Positions 1 through 6,594 of a stretch of 7,654 nt of DNA are shown here, piece after piece. The position numbers and the translations under genes are program-made. The stretch spans positions 1 to 7,654 of the forward strand of contig DCQM01000026.1 in the NCBI GenBank assembly GCA_002323895.1. Direction: 5' to 3'. Position 1 is the stretch's first letter, and each line of letters starts with the position of its first letter. The stretch is from Akkermansiaceae bacterium UBA1518. Lineage in GTDB: Bacteria; Verrucomicrobiota; Verrucomicrobiia; Verrucomicrobiales; Akkermansiaceae. Under the pieces are notes generated by a model, which did not search any database, was not told the origin of the DNA, and saw only the letters and a program-made list of their open reading frames with translations.

Positions 1-498
1 CCCGAAAAAAATAGTCTCAGCTTTCACCTGCAGGGACACCAGTCAGATGGGCCTAAGATGGTTTTCCCCCTACCAATGGGAAACAAAAAGCGTTTTTTCA
101 GAAAGAGCCCAGTCACTTTCAATAAGGAAATCGTGTCACTTAAGCACTTCATCACCGAAGATGGAACCTACGGGGCAACTTTCTCTTTTAGCAAGGCTGC
201 AGCCGGGCGAATCGCCGCCATCACTACCAGCAACCAAGATAAATGGCTCGTCGCCATGCTTAACGGGCGCCCCGTAGACGCTGTCTATATAGACAAACCT
301 GTTGGTGACGGAAGGCTCGTCATCTGGCGCGGAATCAAGCAGGTCGAAATCATCCGGTTTGAATACGCCATGCCCCTCACCGGAGAAACAAGCAAGCAGT
401 GGAAAGAGAGAATCAAAGGTCACGAGAGACAACGCAAAGCCGCTCAAAAAGAAGCACAAGAAGCACAAAACGAACGGAACCGCCGCCGAAACAACTAA
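1..498 (+). CDS. Hypothetical protein with SecD-P1-like domain, 3' part only
   Basis: The frame is open from base 1, so the gene begins before the window; an ATG at 58 is internal to the open frame and not a convincing start. About 165 residues are visible, ending with TAA at 496-498. The middle (about bases 175-345) has the pattern 'FSKAAAGRIAAIT...WLVAMLNGRPVDAV', followed by 'DGRLVIWRGI'. This resembles the periplasmic P1 head region of SecD-type proteins ('GAxxFAxIT...LAIVLDGKVxSAP'), but no membrane segments are visible, so it is not SecD itself. The last 35 or so residues are strongly basic and rich in Lys, Arg, Gln and Glu, probably a charged helix. I associate similar proteins with Verrucomicrobiota. 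It sits 2 bases before the secreted M23 peptidase gene, which suggests an envelope role. The function is unknown; the reading frame is solid and the domain resemblance is from memory. Confidence 0.75.
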   Translation, partial: PEKNSLSFHLQGHQSDGPKMVFPLPMGNKKRFFRKSPVTFNKEIVSLKHFITEDGTYGATFSFSKAAAGRIAAITTSNQDKWLVAMLNGRPVDAVYIDKPVGDGRLVIWRGIKQVEIIRFEYAMPLTGETSKQWKERIKGHERQRKAAQKEAQEAQNERNRRRNN

Positions 499-500
499 CG

Positions 501-1514
501 ATGAAATTTCTCGGGATTCTCCTACTCCTCCCTCTGGCTCTCACAGCAGCCGAACCACTCAAGCTGGTGCTTCCCACCGATAACCGAGCCATCTTTGATG
601 GGAAACCCGAGGATTTCTATATGTATGTCCTCAGACCCTCAGGAAACAAAGCATCTCAACACTGGACTGCCGGCCAATACGGATTTGTTCGTACGATTAT
701 TGATACTGAAAAAGAAGGGCCCATCGCCACACAGTTTCACGAAGGACTCGACATCAAACCCACCAAACGAGATCGAAGCGGGAACCCTCTTGATGAGGTC
801 CGTGCGATTGCAGATGGTGAGATCGTTTATATCAATAATAGCTCAGGCGGGAGCACCTATGGCCGATATATCGTAATTAAACACGACTGGGACTGCGGCC
901 CCTTTTTCAGTCTTTATGCTCACCTTTCACGAGTTAATTCAAAGGTAGGTGACAAAGTCATCGGTGGATCTCCAATCGCTATAATGGGCTATACCGGAGC
1001 TGGTATCAGCCGAACTCGAGCACACCTCCACCTTGAACTCTGTATGCTTTCGACCAAAAACTTTAACGACTGGATTGGGACAAAAGCACCCCACGGAATC
1101 TACGACGGACGGAACCTCATTGGCATTGATCTCGCCTCTCTCTTTCTGGCAACAAAAGAAAGTGACAAGGTAACAATACCTAAGTTTCTTGAGAGTGCTT
1201 CTCCCTACTTTAAAGTAGCGATCCCACGGAAAGACGAACTGGAAATCACCAAACGCTATCCCTGGCTAAAAAAAGGAGATCATGACTCCGATAGTCCGTC
1301 TTTGGAAATTTCGTTTACAGATTCGGGCATCCCGCTTTCTGTTGTTCCAAGCCACCGTAAAGTCACAAAGGCCACTATCACTTTCGTTCGCACTACCCGC
1401 TCAAAGCATGAGTTTTATACAAGGGGACGTCTGACCGGGGTCGGCCGCAAGGCCAGCCTCACTCGCAACGGACGTAAATTTGTTGCGCTATTCACAAACG
1501 AATACACGAAGTAA
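501..1514 (+). CDS. Secreted M23-family (LytM-type) zinc metallopeptidase
   Basis: 337 residues. This is a probable peptidoglycan endopeptidase, or a related protein that cuts or binds the wall outside the inner membrane. The ATG at 501 was chosen because it begins a clear signal peptide: a short basic start (MK), a hydrophobic core at residues 4-14 and likely cleavage after T15-A16-A17. The upstream in-frame ATG at 399 would bury this signal and overlap the preceding gene by 100 bases. The M23 motifs are complete: H80-x3-D84 (HEGLD), H141 in YAHL, and H175-L-H177. Family knowledge makes H80, D84 and H177 the zinc ligands, with H141 and H175 catalytic, so it should be active rather than a degenerate LytM regulator. 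Residues 215-337 are a C-terminal extension I do not recognise. It follows the hypothetical gene by 2 bases and has no evident Shine-Dalgarno sequence. Family confidence is high; the substrate is not shown. Confidence 0.92.
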   Translation: MKFLGILLLLPLALTAAEPLKLVLPTDNRAIFDGKPEDFYMYVLRPSGNKASQHWTAGQYGFVRTIIDTEKEGPIATQFHEGLDIKPTKRDRSGNPLDEVRAIADGEIVYINNSSGGSTYGRYIVIKHDWDCGPFFSLYAHLSRVNSKVGDKVIGGSPIAIMGYTGAGISRTRAHLHLELCMLSTKNFNDWIGTKAPHGIYDGRNLIGIDLASLFLATKESDKVTIPKFLESASPYFKVAIPRKDELEITKRYPWLKKGDHDSDSPSLEISFTDSGIPLSVVPSHRKVTKATITFVRTTRSKHEFYTRGRLTGVGRKASLTRNGRKFVALFTNEYTK

Positions 1515-1542
1515 TAATTCAGATCCACTACCGAAAAAATTG

Positions 1543-2001
1543 ATGACTCCTGAAGAAAAGCTAGCCTCACTTGGCCTCAAACTCCCCGATGTCGCTACGC
1601 CACTAGGCTCATACCTTAATGCCAGCCGGTCCGGAAACCTCCTGCATATCTCGGGAGGACTTCCGATCATGGGGGACGAGAAATATCTGGGAAAAGTCCC
1701 AACCGAATGCAGTGTCGAAGAGGCTAACAAGGCAGCCCGCTTGGCCGTCCTCACGCGCCTCGCCGTTATTAAATCAGAACTTGGTTCAATCAATCAAGTC
1801 GCACGTATTGTGTCGGTCTCAGGCTTTGTGAACGCTGCTCCCGATTTCACTGACCACCCTCAGGTTATCAATGGAGCGTCGGATCTCCTTGTCGAAGTCT
1901 TCGGTGAACTCGGAAAGCATTCCCGCACTGCAGTTGGTTGCTCCTCTTTGCCTCTTGGCGTTGCTGTTGAAGTCAGCCTTATTGTTGAGGTGAAACCCTA
2001 A
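1543..2001 (+). CDS. RidA/YjgF/YER057c/UK114-family protein (about 150-residue subgroup)
   Basis: 152 residues, somewhat longer than classical RidA (about 128). Members of the superfamily hydrolyse reactive enamines and imines such as 2-aminoacrylate released by PLP enzymes. This longer subgroup is less well characterised, so the substrate is open. The start is ATG 1543, giving MTPEEKLASLGL, which matches how this subgroup normally begins; the in-frame ATG at 1480 would run into the M23 gene. Landmarks are 'LGLKLP' at 10-15, 'ISGGLP' at 36-41, 'GFVNAAPDFTDHPQVINGASDLLVEVFG' across 94-121, and the end block with R128 and E143. By my alignment R128 and E143 match Arg105 and Glu120 of E. coli RidA, the key substrate-binding residues, so the active site looks intact. 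It lies 28 bases after the M23 gene and 5 bases before mnmH. Cytoplasmic; no signal peptide. Confidence 0.92.
   Translation: MTPEEKLASLGLKLPDVATPLGSYLNASRSGNLLHISGGLPIMGDEKYLGKVPTECSVEEANKAARLAVLTRLAVIKSELGSINQVARIVSVSGFVNAAPDFTDHPQVINGASDLLVEVFGELGKHSRTAVGCSSLPLGVAVEVSLIVEVKP
1987..1993 (+). promoter_or_regulatory. Possible Shine-Dalgarno sequence for mnmH
   Basis: GAGGTGA, inside the end of the RidA-family gene, is strongly complementary to the 16S rRNA tail. It ends 13 bases before the mnmH ATG at 2007, longer than the usual 5-9, so its role is uncertain. Most other starts in this window show no comparable motif. Confidence 0.35.
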
Positions 2002-2006
2002 ATTTC

Positions 2007-3065
2007 ATGGAACTTCCCGAGCGTGTCACTCTTCCATTTTCCCTCGAGGAGTTTCCGGAAATTATTGACGTTCGCTCGCCTGCTGAATTCGAGATCGACC
2101 ATATCCCTGGCGCCATTAATTTGCCAGTTTTGGACGATCAAGAGCGTCATGAAATTGGACTCCTTCATGCTCAAAATCCCTATAAGGCACGAAGACTTGG
2201 TGCGACCTTGATCACAAAGAACATTCACCGCCACCTCGACGGATCCCTAAAGGATCATCCTAACTCATTCGCCCCGCTCGTCTATTGCTGGCGTGGCAAT
2301 CTGCGGTCCAACTCGATGGCCCTCATTTTTCGAGCCATTGGTTGGAGATCCCGAGTTCTGACTGGAGGCTATCAGGCTTGGCGTAAGTTCCTGAGCGCAG
2401 ACCTCGATCCACTGATCGGCGCAAGCAAGCCAAGATTCATCATTCTGGGCGGACTGACTGGCTGCGGAAAAACCCGCTTGCTTCATGAACTAAATCGCCA
2501 AGGGGCTCAGATTCTTGATCTTGAAGGACTTGCAAACCACAAAGGGTCAATTCTAGGCAACACTCCCGACAGTCCGCAACCGGGTCAGAAGTCCTTTGAA
2601 TCCCGACTTTGGAAAGCATTCAAGAAGTTTGATCCAAACAAACCCATATTTACGGAAGCCGAGTCCAACCGAATTGGTCGCCTACAGTGTCCGCCACCTT
2701 TGTGGAAACGCCTCGCGGAAGGCAAAGTGGTATTGGTTGATCTTCCCCTACCAGAGCGAGGCAAATTACTCGCGCGCGAATACGATCATTTCATCTCAAA
2801 TCCCCAGTCACTCAAGGACACCTTGGATGGCTTACGGAAGCTACGAGGTCACGAACAAGTCGACGAATGGCATCGTCAAATTGACGCCTGTGATTGGCCC
2901 ACCTTCCTTGAGTCAATTCTTTTGAAGCACTACGACCTTTGTTATCGGCGACCTGGGTCCGAAGATTCTATTTATTCCGAACCCATTGCCACTCTCTCAG
3001 TCACTAGCGCTATCGATAGCGATTATGAAAAGGCGGCGGCTGACCTGATTTCTAATTACTCGTGA
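2007..3065 (+). CDS. mnmH: tRNA 2-selenouridine synthase MnmH (SelU)
   Basis: 352 residues, close to E. coli MnmH (364). The enzyme uses selenophosphate to replace sulfur by selenium in 2-thiouridine at the wobble position of tRNAs for Lys, Glu and Gln, through a geranylated intermediate. The N-terminal rhodanese domain covers about 5-130, with 'IIDVRSPAEFEIDHIPGAINLP' from residue 19 and the active-site loop C94-WRGNLRS-101. A P-loop domain follows: Walker A G149-LTGCGKT-156, then the MnmH-typical 'LDLEGLANHKGS' (170-181), 'QPGQKSFES' (191-199) and 'TEAESNRIG' (216-224). This domain order is diagnostic. The loop has Asn98 where I expect a second Gly (CxRGGxRS), a possible functional change. 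The ATG at 2007 lies 5 bases after the RidA-family stop, and the gene end overlaps the tatD-family start. No selenophosphate synthase gene (selD) is in the window, so the selenium supply must be encoded elsewhere. Confidence 0.95.
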   Translation: MELPERVTLPFSLEEFPEIIDVRSPAEFEIDHIPGAINLPVLDDQERHEIGLLHAQNPYKARRLGATLITKNIHRHLDGSLKDHPNSFAPLVYCWRGNLRSNSMALIFRAIGWRSRVLTGGYQAWRKFLSADLDPLIGASKPRFIILGGLTGCGKTRLLHELNRQGAQILDLEGLANHKGSILGNTPDSPQPGQKSFESRLWKAFKKFDPNKPIFTEAESNRIGRLQCPPPLWKRLAEGKVVLVDLPLPERGKLLAREYDHFISNPQSLKDTLDGLRKLRGHEQVDEWHRQIDACDWPTFLESILLKHYDLCYRRPGSEDSIYSEPIATLSVTSAIDSDYEKAAADLISNYS

Positions 3066-3826
3066 TTGACGTCCACAATCACCTGCAAGATCAACGATTT
3101 CTCGGTAGGCAAAGCGAGATCATCAAAACCATGAAAGAGGTCGGTATCACTGGCTGCGTCGTGACGGGAACATCGGAAGCTGATTGGCCGGAAGTCGCCC
3201 GACTGGCTGATAAATTTCCGGATTTTATCCGCCCTGCCTTTGGGCTTCATCCTTGGAAGATCAACTCCCGCTCATCGAGTTGGCTAGTAACTCTAAAAAA
3301 CTATCTCATTCGATTTCCCCATGCCACGCTCGGTGAGTGTGGCCTCGATCGCTGGATGAAATCTCCAAAACTAGATGATCAGCACCAAATCTTCCGTGAA
3401 CAAATGAACCTTGCTCTTTCCCTAAATCGTTCGATCACCATCCACTGTCTAAAAGCCTGGGGGCCTCTGATGTCCGAACTTAGGGATTTTCCACGACTCC
3501 CCCGCTTTCTTCTCCACTCATTTGGCGGGTCACTAGAAACAGGGAAAGAAGCCGCTCGTATGGGCGCCTACTTTTCGTTTTCGGGATACTTTCTTCAAAC
3601 CAGAAAAGCTAAGACGCGCGAGGTTTTTAGTCGCCTACCCATTGAGCGGATCCTTGTTGAAACCGACGCTCCTGAGATGGCACTACCCAATCCAAAGTTC
3701 CGCTTTAACGATGTCAATCATCCTGCAAATCTTGCGTTTATCTCCCACGAACTTGCGAAAATTTGCGATGCCGAACAAGAAACGTTCACCGCAAACACTT
3801 ATGCCTTTTGGGGCGAAGATAAATAG
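3062..3826 (+). CDS. TatD-family metal-dependent hydrolase
   Basis: 254 residues, the normal size for the family. TatD proteins are amidohydrolase-fold TIM barrels with two metal ions; E. coli members act as 3'-5' exonucleases or deoxyribonucleases, and the physiological substrate of many members is unsettled. Predicted metal ligands are all present: H5 and H7 (DVHNHLQD), E92 (GECGLD), H128 (IHCLKA), H152 (LHSFGG) and D202 (ETDAPEM). 'GLHPW' at 61-65 is also typical. The 'DxHNHLQD' opening and the 'NHPANL' block near 219-224 suggest the branch carrying these variants rather than E. coli TatD itself. The start is GTG 3062: its GTGA overlaps the mnmH stop by 4 bases, implying translational coupling, and no start further upstream would fit as well. 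This is the last gene of the plus-strand cluster, with a hairpin 15 bases past its TAA. Confidence 0.92.
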   Translation: MIDVHNHLQDQRFLGRQSEIIKTMKEVGITGCVVTGTSEADWPEVARLADKFPDFIRPAFGLHPWKINSRSSSWLVTLKNYLIRFPHATLGECGLDRWMKSPKLDDQHQIFREQMNLALSLNRSITIHCLKAWGPLMSELRDFPRLPRFLLHSFGGSLETGKEAARMGAYFSFSGYFLQTRKAKTREVFSRLPIERILVETDAPEMALPNPKFRFNDVNHPANLAFISHELAKICDAEQETFTANTYAFWGEDK

Positions 3827-3841
3827 CTTCAACAGCCTTAA

Positions 3842-3867
3842 AAAGGGCGCGGTTTCCCGTGCCCTTT
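3842..3867. terminator. Hairpin terminator between convergent units, possibly bidirectional
   Basis: An 11-bp stem (one G-T pair) with a TTTC loop: AAAGGGCGCGG pairs with CCGTGCCCTTT. It starts 15 bases after the tatD-family stop and lies 26 bases past the aminotransferase stop on the other strand. Read on the minus strand the stem ends in a run of five T (3844-3840), a modest classical U-tract. Read on the plus strand only TTT closes the stem, followed by GAAATC, so termination in that direction is less certain. Confidence 0.7.
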
Positions 3868-3893
3868 GAAATCTAAATTTTCACCTATCTTCC

Positions 3894-5066
3894 CTAGTGA
3901 GATCGGCAGAACTCCTCGAAACGACCAATTCCCTCATTAAGAACATCCAGAGTGGTGCAATAACTAATACGGATACCCATGTCGTGACCAAAAGCCACAC
4001 CAGGAACCGCCGCCACTTTGTAGCGGGTCAGAAGCTTGTCACAAAGATTGACCGACTTAAGGCCAAGTCCACCGCAATTCACAAAAAAGTAAAATGCTCC
4101 CTTCGGATCAACGACACTCACATTCGGAATCGCCTTGAGTCGAGCCAGCATAAATTGGCGACGCACGTCATACTCACCCCGTAAGTTATCGATAAACGGA
4201 GCAGAGGCTTCGTCAGTGAGCGCAGCAAGTGCTCCATATTGAGCAAAGCTAGTCGCATTCGAACTGGTGTGCCCCTGGATGGTCGAGAGTGCTTTCGCAA
4301 TCGCTTCGGGAGCGGCTGTATAACCGACACGCCAACCGGTCATTGAGTGTGACTTAGAAAATCCATTGACAGTGATAGTGAGATTGTAGGCATCTTCGTT
4401 GACCGAAGCTACGCTAACGTGCTTCTCCTCCCCATAGACGAGGTGCTCGTAGATTTCGTCAGCAAGAATTATAATATCCTCGTATGAGGCGACTTCGACA
4501 ATCCCCTCAATCTCCTCGCGGCTATATACCGAACCTGTAGGATTACCCGGAGTATTCAGCACAATCATCTTGGTTCGAGGAGACATCGCTTCTTCGAACT
4601 CCTCCGCCGTGATCTTCCACTTGTTACTTTCCTTGGTCTCTACCATCACCGGAACACCCCCAGCTAATTTCACCATCTCGGGGTAGCTAACCCAGTATGG
4701 GGAAGGAATGATGACCTCATCTCCTTCTTCAACAACGGCAAGGATCGCGTTGAAACAGGCCTGCTTTGCACCTGAAGTGACACAAATTTGGCTTGGTTCG
4801 TAGTCAACCTTGTTTTGAGTCTTTAGCTTGGTTGAGAGAGCCTCACGCAGCTCGGGAATCCCTGCAGCGGGAGTGTATTTCGTCTTACCTTCCGCTAAGG
4901 CAGTGTAAGCCGCCTGTTTGATGAAGTCAGGGGTGTCGCAGTCTGGCTCGCCGCCGGCAAGCCCATAAATTTCTTCACCTGCGGCTCGAAGCGCCTTGGC
5001 CTGATTGGTAACGGAGAGGGTCAGCGAAGGAGTCACTGAGGTTACGCGATTTGAGAGACTTTCCAT
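3894..5066 (-). CDS. Class I beta pyridoxal-phosphate aminotransferase, aspartate / possibly prephenate
   Basis: 390 residues, matching the Thermus AspAT/Arabidopsis PAT type. It moves an amino group between aspartate or glutamate and 2-oxoacids; some members also transaminate prephenate to arogenate on the way to Phe/Tyr. The start is ATG 5066 (MESLSNRV), which aligns with family N termini; the in-frame ATG 15 codons upstream adds a non-conserved leader. Motifs are complete: 'GKTKYTPAAGIPELREA' (60-76), 'PYWVSYPEM' (123-131), 'NTPGNPTG' (171-178, N175), D203 and Y206 (ADEIYEH), PLP lysine K238 (FSKSHSMTGWR), and R366 (RISY) for the substrate carboxylate. T16 and K101 fall at the positions of Arabidopsis PAT Thr84 and Lys169, reported for prephenate recognition, whereas Thermus Lys12 is Thr12 here. 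It is last in its strand run, 168 bases after prmA, so a separate promoter is possible, though none is obvious. Confidence 0.94.
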   Translation of the reverse strand: MESLSNRVTSVTPSLTLSVTNQAKALRAAGEEIYGLAGGEPDCDTPDFIKQAAYTALAEGKTKYTPAAGIPELREALSTKLKTQNKVDYEPSQICVTSGAKQACFNAILAVVEEGDEVIIPSPYWVSYPEMVKLAGGVPVMVETKESNKWKITAEEFEEAMSPRTKMIVLNTPGNPTGSVYSREEIEGIVEVASYEDIIILADEIYEHLVYGEEKHVSVASVNEDAYNLTITVNGFSKSHSMTGWRVGYTAAPEAIAKALSTIQGHTSSNATSFAQYGALAALTDEASAPFIDNLRGEYDVRRQFMLARLKAIPNVSVVDPKGAFYFFVNCGGLGLKSVNLCDKLLTRYKVAAVPGVAFGHDMGIRISYCTTLDVLNEGIGRFEEFCRSH

Positions 5067-5212
5067 GATGTTGTTTAGATAAGTGATACCCCAAAACCGG
5101 GAATAAAACATCTATGGTAGCGATCGCCGCGTTTCTCCCCGAGGAGCGGGTGATTTCTGCACCTGAGGAGTCGTTCATGCAAGGCAAATGAGTTTTGTCT
5201 GTGGATTTTTTT

Positions 5213-5229
5213 GTGAGTCCGTCACTCAC
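5213..5229. repeat. Short inverted repeat just past prmA
   Basis: GTGAGT and ACTCAC form a perfect 6-bp stem around a 5-base loop, beginning 6 bases after the prmA stop. Seven T lie on the plus strand at 5206-5212. In the direction of prmA transcription these are A residues, so this is not a standard intrinsic terminator for prmA. The rest of the 168-base spacer shows no convincing promoter or RNA gene. Confidence 0.35.
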
Positions 5230-5234
5230 GCCCA

Positions 5235-6053
5235 TTACGGAGCATCGAAACTGGCAGTCATCCACTTTCCGATCTTTTTATCTGAGACCAGCTGGAATCC
5301 ACATTCCTCGGCTTTGGCTAAAACTTCCTGCCATTGCTCGGCAAGGATTCCTGATAAAATCAGTCGCCCTTTCCTTTCGATCCATTTTGTCATCAAAGGA
5401 AGGGCCCCAACGAGGACTGTCGAAAATAAATTGGCTGCCACTACCTGGAATTTTTTGGAATTCTCCCACTCGAAAACATCTGCTTCAAAGATCTCAATAC
5501 CAGAAATTTGGTTTCGCTCCATATTTTGAGATGCTACCTCAACAGCCTTGGCGTCGAAATCAAATGCCTTCACCTCCCCGGCTCCTAAAAGCTTACCAGC
5601 AATTGCCAAAACTCCACTTCCAGTTCCCAGATCCAAAAAACTCCAGCCAGAAGGAACACTTTCCGAATGGTCAACCAACAATCTCAAGCAGGTCGCAGTA
5701 GTCGGGTGATCGCCAGTGCCAAAAGCCATCTCCGGGGGAACCACAATGACTTTTTTGTCAGGATAGGTTCCCTCCGCCACTTCAATCTGAGAAATGATCA
5801 AACGATCTCGAATCATCAAGGGCTCCGCCTTAGGAGCGCTCATCGCCACCCAATTCCGTGATTTTAACTCACGGACCGTTCCTCCGAATTGCTCCTGGAT
5901 CTCGAGCGCTCCTTCCTCTGTCTCACAATACACCTCGACCCTTACCGATTTACCACCCTTGATTCCACTGATGACCGAGTTTGGATTCCCGTAAAACCTT
6001 TCCTCCCATGCGTCTACCCATTTCACGGCAGACAATTTCGACCAAACCCACAT
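5235..6053 (-). CDS. prmA: Ribosomal protein L11 methyltransferase PrmA
   Basis: 272 residues, slightly shorter than E. coli PrmA (293). It transfers methyl groups from S-adenosylmethionine to amino groups of ribosomal protein L11 in the cytoplasm. The N-terminal part (about 1-90) corresponds to the L11-recognition domain and is poorly conserved, as usual. The catalytic Rossmann domain has the PrmA-specific 'FGTGDHPTTATCL' (111-123), the SAM-binding 'FLDLGTGSGVLAIAG' (139-153), the acidic turn 'FDFD' (164-167) and 'AANLFSTVL' (206-214), where the usual motif is an Asn-Ile/Leu pair. The combination of 'FGTGxHxTT' with the SAM loop separates PrmA from other methyltransferases. Start ATG 6053 has no clear Shine-Dalgarno sequence; it lies 31 bases after the kinase-like gene, so co-transcription with it is likely. 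Loss of PrmA is usually tolerated in E. coli. Confidence 0.94.
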   Translation of the reverse strand: MWVWSKLSAVKWVDAWEERFYGNPNSVISGIKGGKSVRVEVYCETEEGALEIQEQFGGTVRELKSRNWVAMSAPKAEPLMIRDRLIISQIEVAEGTYPDKKVIVVPPEMAFGTGDHPTTATCLRLLVDHSESVPSGWSFLDLGTGSGVLAIAGKLLGAGEVKAFDFDAKAVEVASQNMERNQISGIEIFEADVFEWENSKKFQVVAANLFSTVLVGALPLMTKWIERKGRLILSGILAEQWQEVLAKAEECGFQLVSDKKIGKWMTASFDAP

Positions 6054-6084
6054 TGTATGAGGCTAATAAGACTGACCGAAGACA

Positions 6085-6594
6085 TCAAGACTTAAGAAGC
6101 TGATTCACAATATGTTCATGCGTGAAAGCAGGTGGCCTTACATCTCCCTGGTCGACGTATTCCGACCAATTGCGAAGTTTAAAATCATCCCGTGGATGAC
6201 CACGAAGCTCGATCCGGCGCTTTCGCTCAAGATCATCACAACTTACGAAAACAACCTGAACCGGAGTCTTGAAGCGCTCTTCGAGCCCGTCGCGCCAATC
6301 GGGATCGCGAATTTCCGAGGTAAAGGGCCCTACGAGAACCACATTGTTTTGGGGTAAATTTTCGGCGGCTGTTGCGAACAAACACTCGTAGACTGGCGCT
6401 CGAAAGGCGACCTTGTAGTCCGGGGAATCTCTATCATCGGGGTCCAATCCAGCCAAAACCATTCCGGCACGCACTACCGGTTCGGTGACAGTATCGCTAT
6501 CTAGAAAACAGGCCCCCTTTTCGGCTGCCAATTTTCTCCCATATGTGCTCTTCCCGACTCCAGCAGGACCGCAAATGACCCAAAGCTGGCCCAT
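6085..6594 (-). CDS. Small P-loop NTPase, kinase-like, substrate unknown
   Basis: 169 residues. Walker A is G9-PAGVGKS-16, directly after the first beta strand, followed by an acidic D32-S-D34 where small-molecule kinases (shikimate, gluconate, adenylate types) bind metal or substrate. The stretch 'RKRRIELRGHPRD' at 124-136 looks like the arginine-rich lid of that superfamily. Thus it is probably a cytoplasmic phosphotransferase, but nothing visible fixes the substrate; a zeta-toxin-like or generic AAA label would be less precise. The start chosen is ATG 6594, whose A is also the last base of the preceding gene's TGA (TGATG), an arrangement for translational coupling; a TTG at 6597 would add one residue. 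It lies between the DUF6607-like gene and prmA. Family-level confidence is good, specific function unknown. Confidence 0.85.
   Translation of the reverse strand: MGQLWVICGPAGVGKSTYGRKLAAEKGACFLDSDTVTEPVVRAGMVLAGLDPDDRDSPDYKVAFRAPVYECLFATAAENLPQNNVVLVGPFTSEIRDPDWRDGLEERFKTPVQVVFVSCDDLERKRRIELRGHPRDDFKLRNWSEYVDQGDVRPPAFTHEHIVNQLLKS

Noticed and set aside
136..468. Minus-strand 110-codon frame opposite the first gene
   Set aside because: It is antisense to a frame with protein-like conservation and has no domain or start signal.
451..468. Tandem GAAGCACAA repeat (two 9-base copies)
   Set aside because: It encodes Glu-Ala-Gln twice in the basic tail; two copies are too few to call a functional repeat.
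399..500. N-terminal extension of the M23 gene from ATG 399
   Set aside because: It would put a highly charged 34-residue leader before a clear signal peptide and overlap the upstream gene.
5067..5111. Longer aminotransferase starting at ATG 5111
   Set aside because: The 15 extra residues have no counterpart in family members, whose N termini align with the Met at 5066.
5120..5127. GCGATCGC octamer, like the cyanobacterial HIP1 repeat
   Set aside because: It appears as an isolated copy, and the proteins do not suggest a cyanobacterium; chance is sufficient.
5067..5234. Promoter for the aminotransferase in the spacer
   Set aside because: Several AT-rich hexamers exist, but none pairs with a credible -35 at proper spacing, so I did not list one.
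4975..5265. Minus-strand open frame spanning the prmA-aminotransferase spacer
   Set aside because: It overlaps both genes in another frame, and its protein resembles no family; the spacer is better read as noncoding.
5195..5701. Long plus-strand open frame (168 codons) opposite prmA
   Set aside because: It lies fully antisense to the well-conserved prmA, has no recognisable domain, and its composition looks like a reverse-frame shadow.
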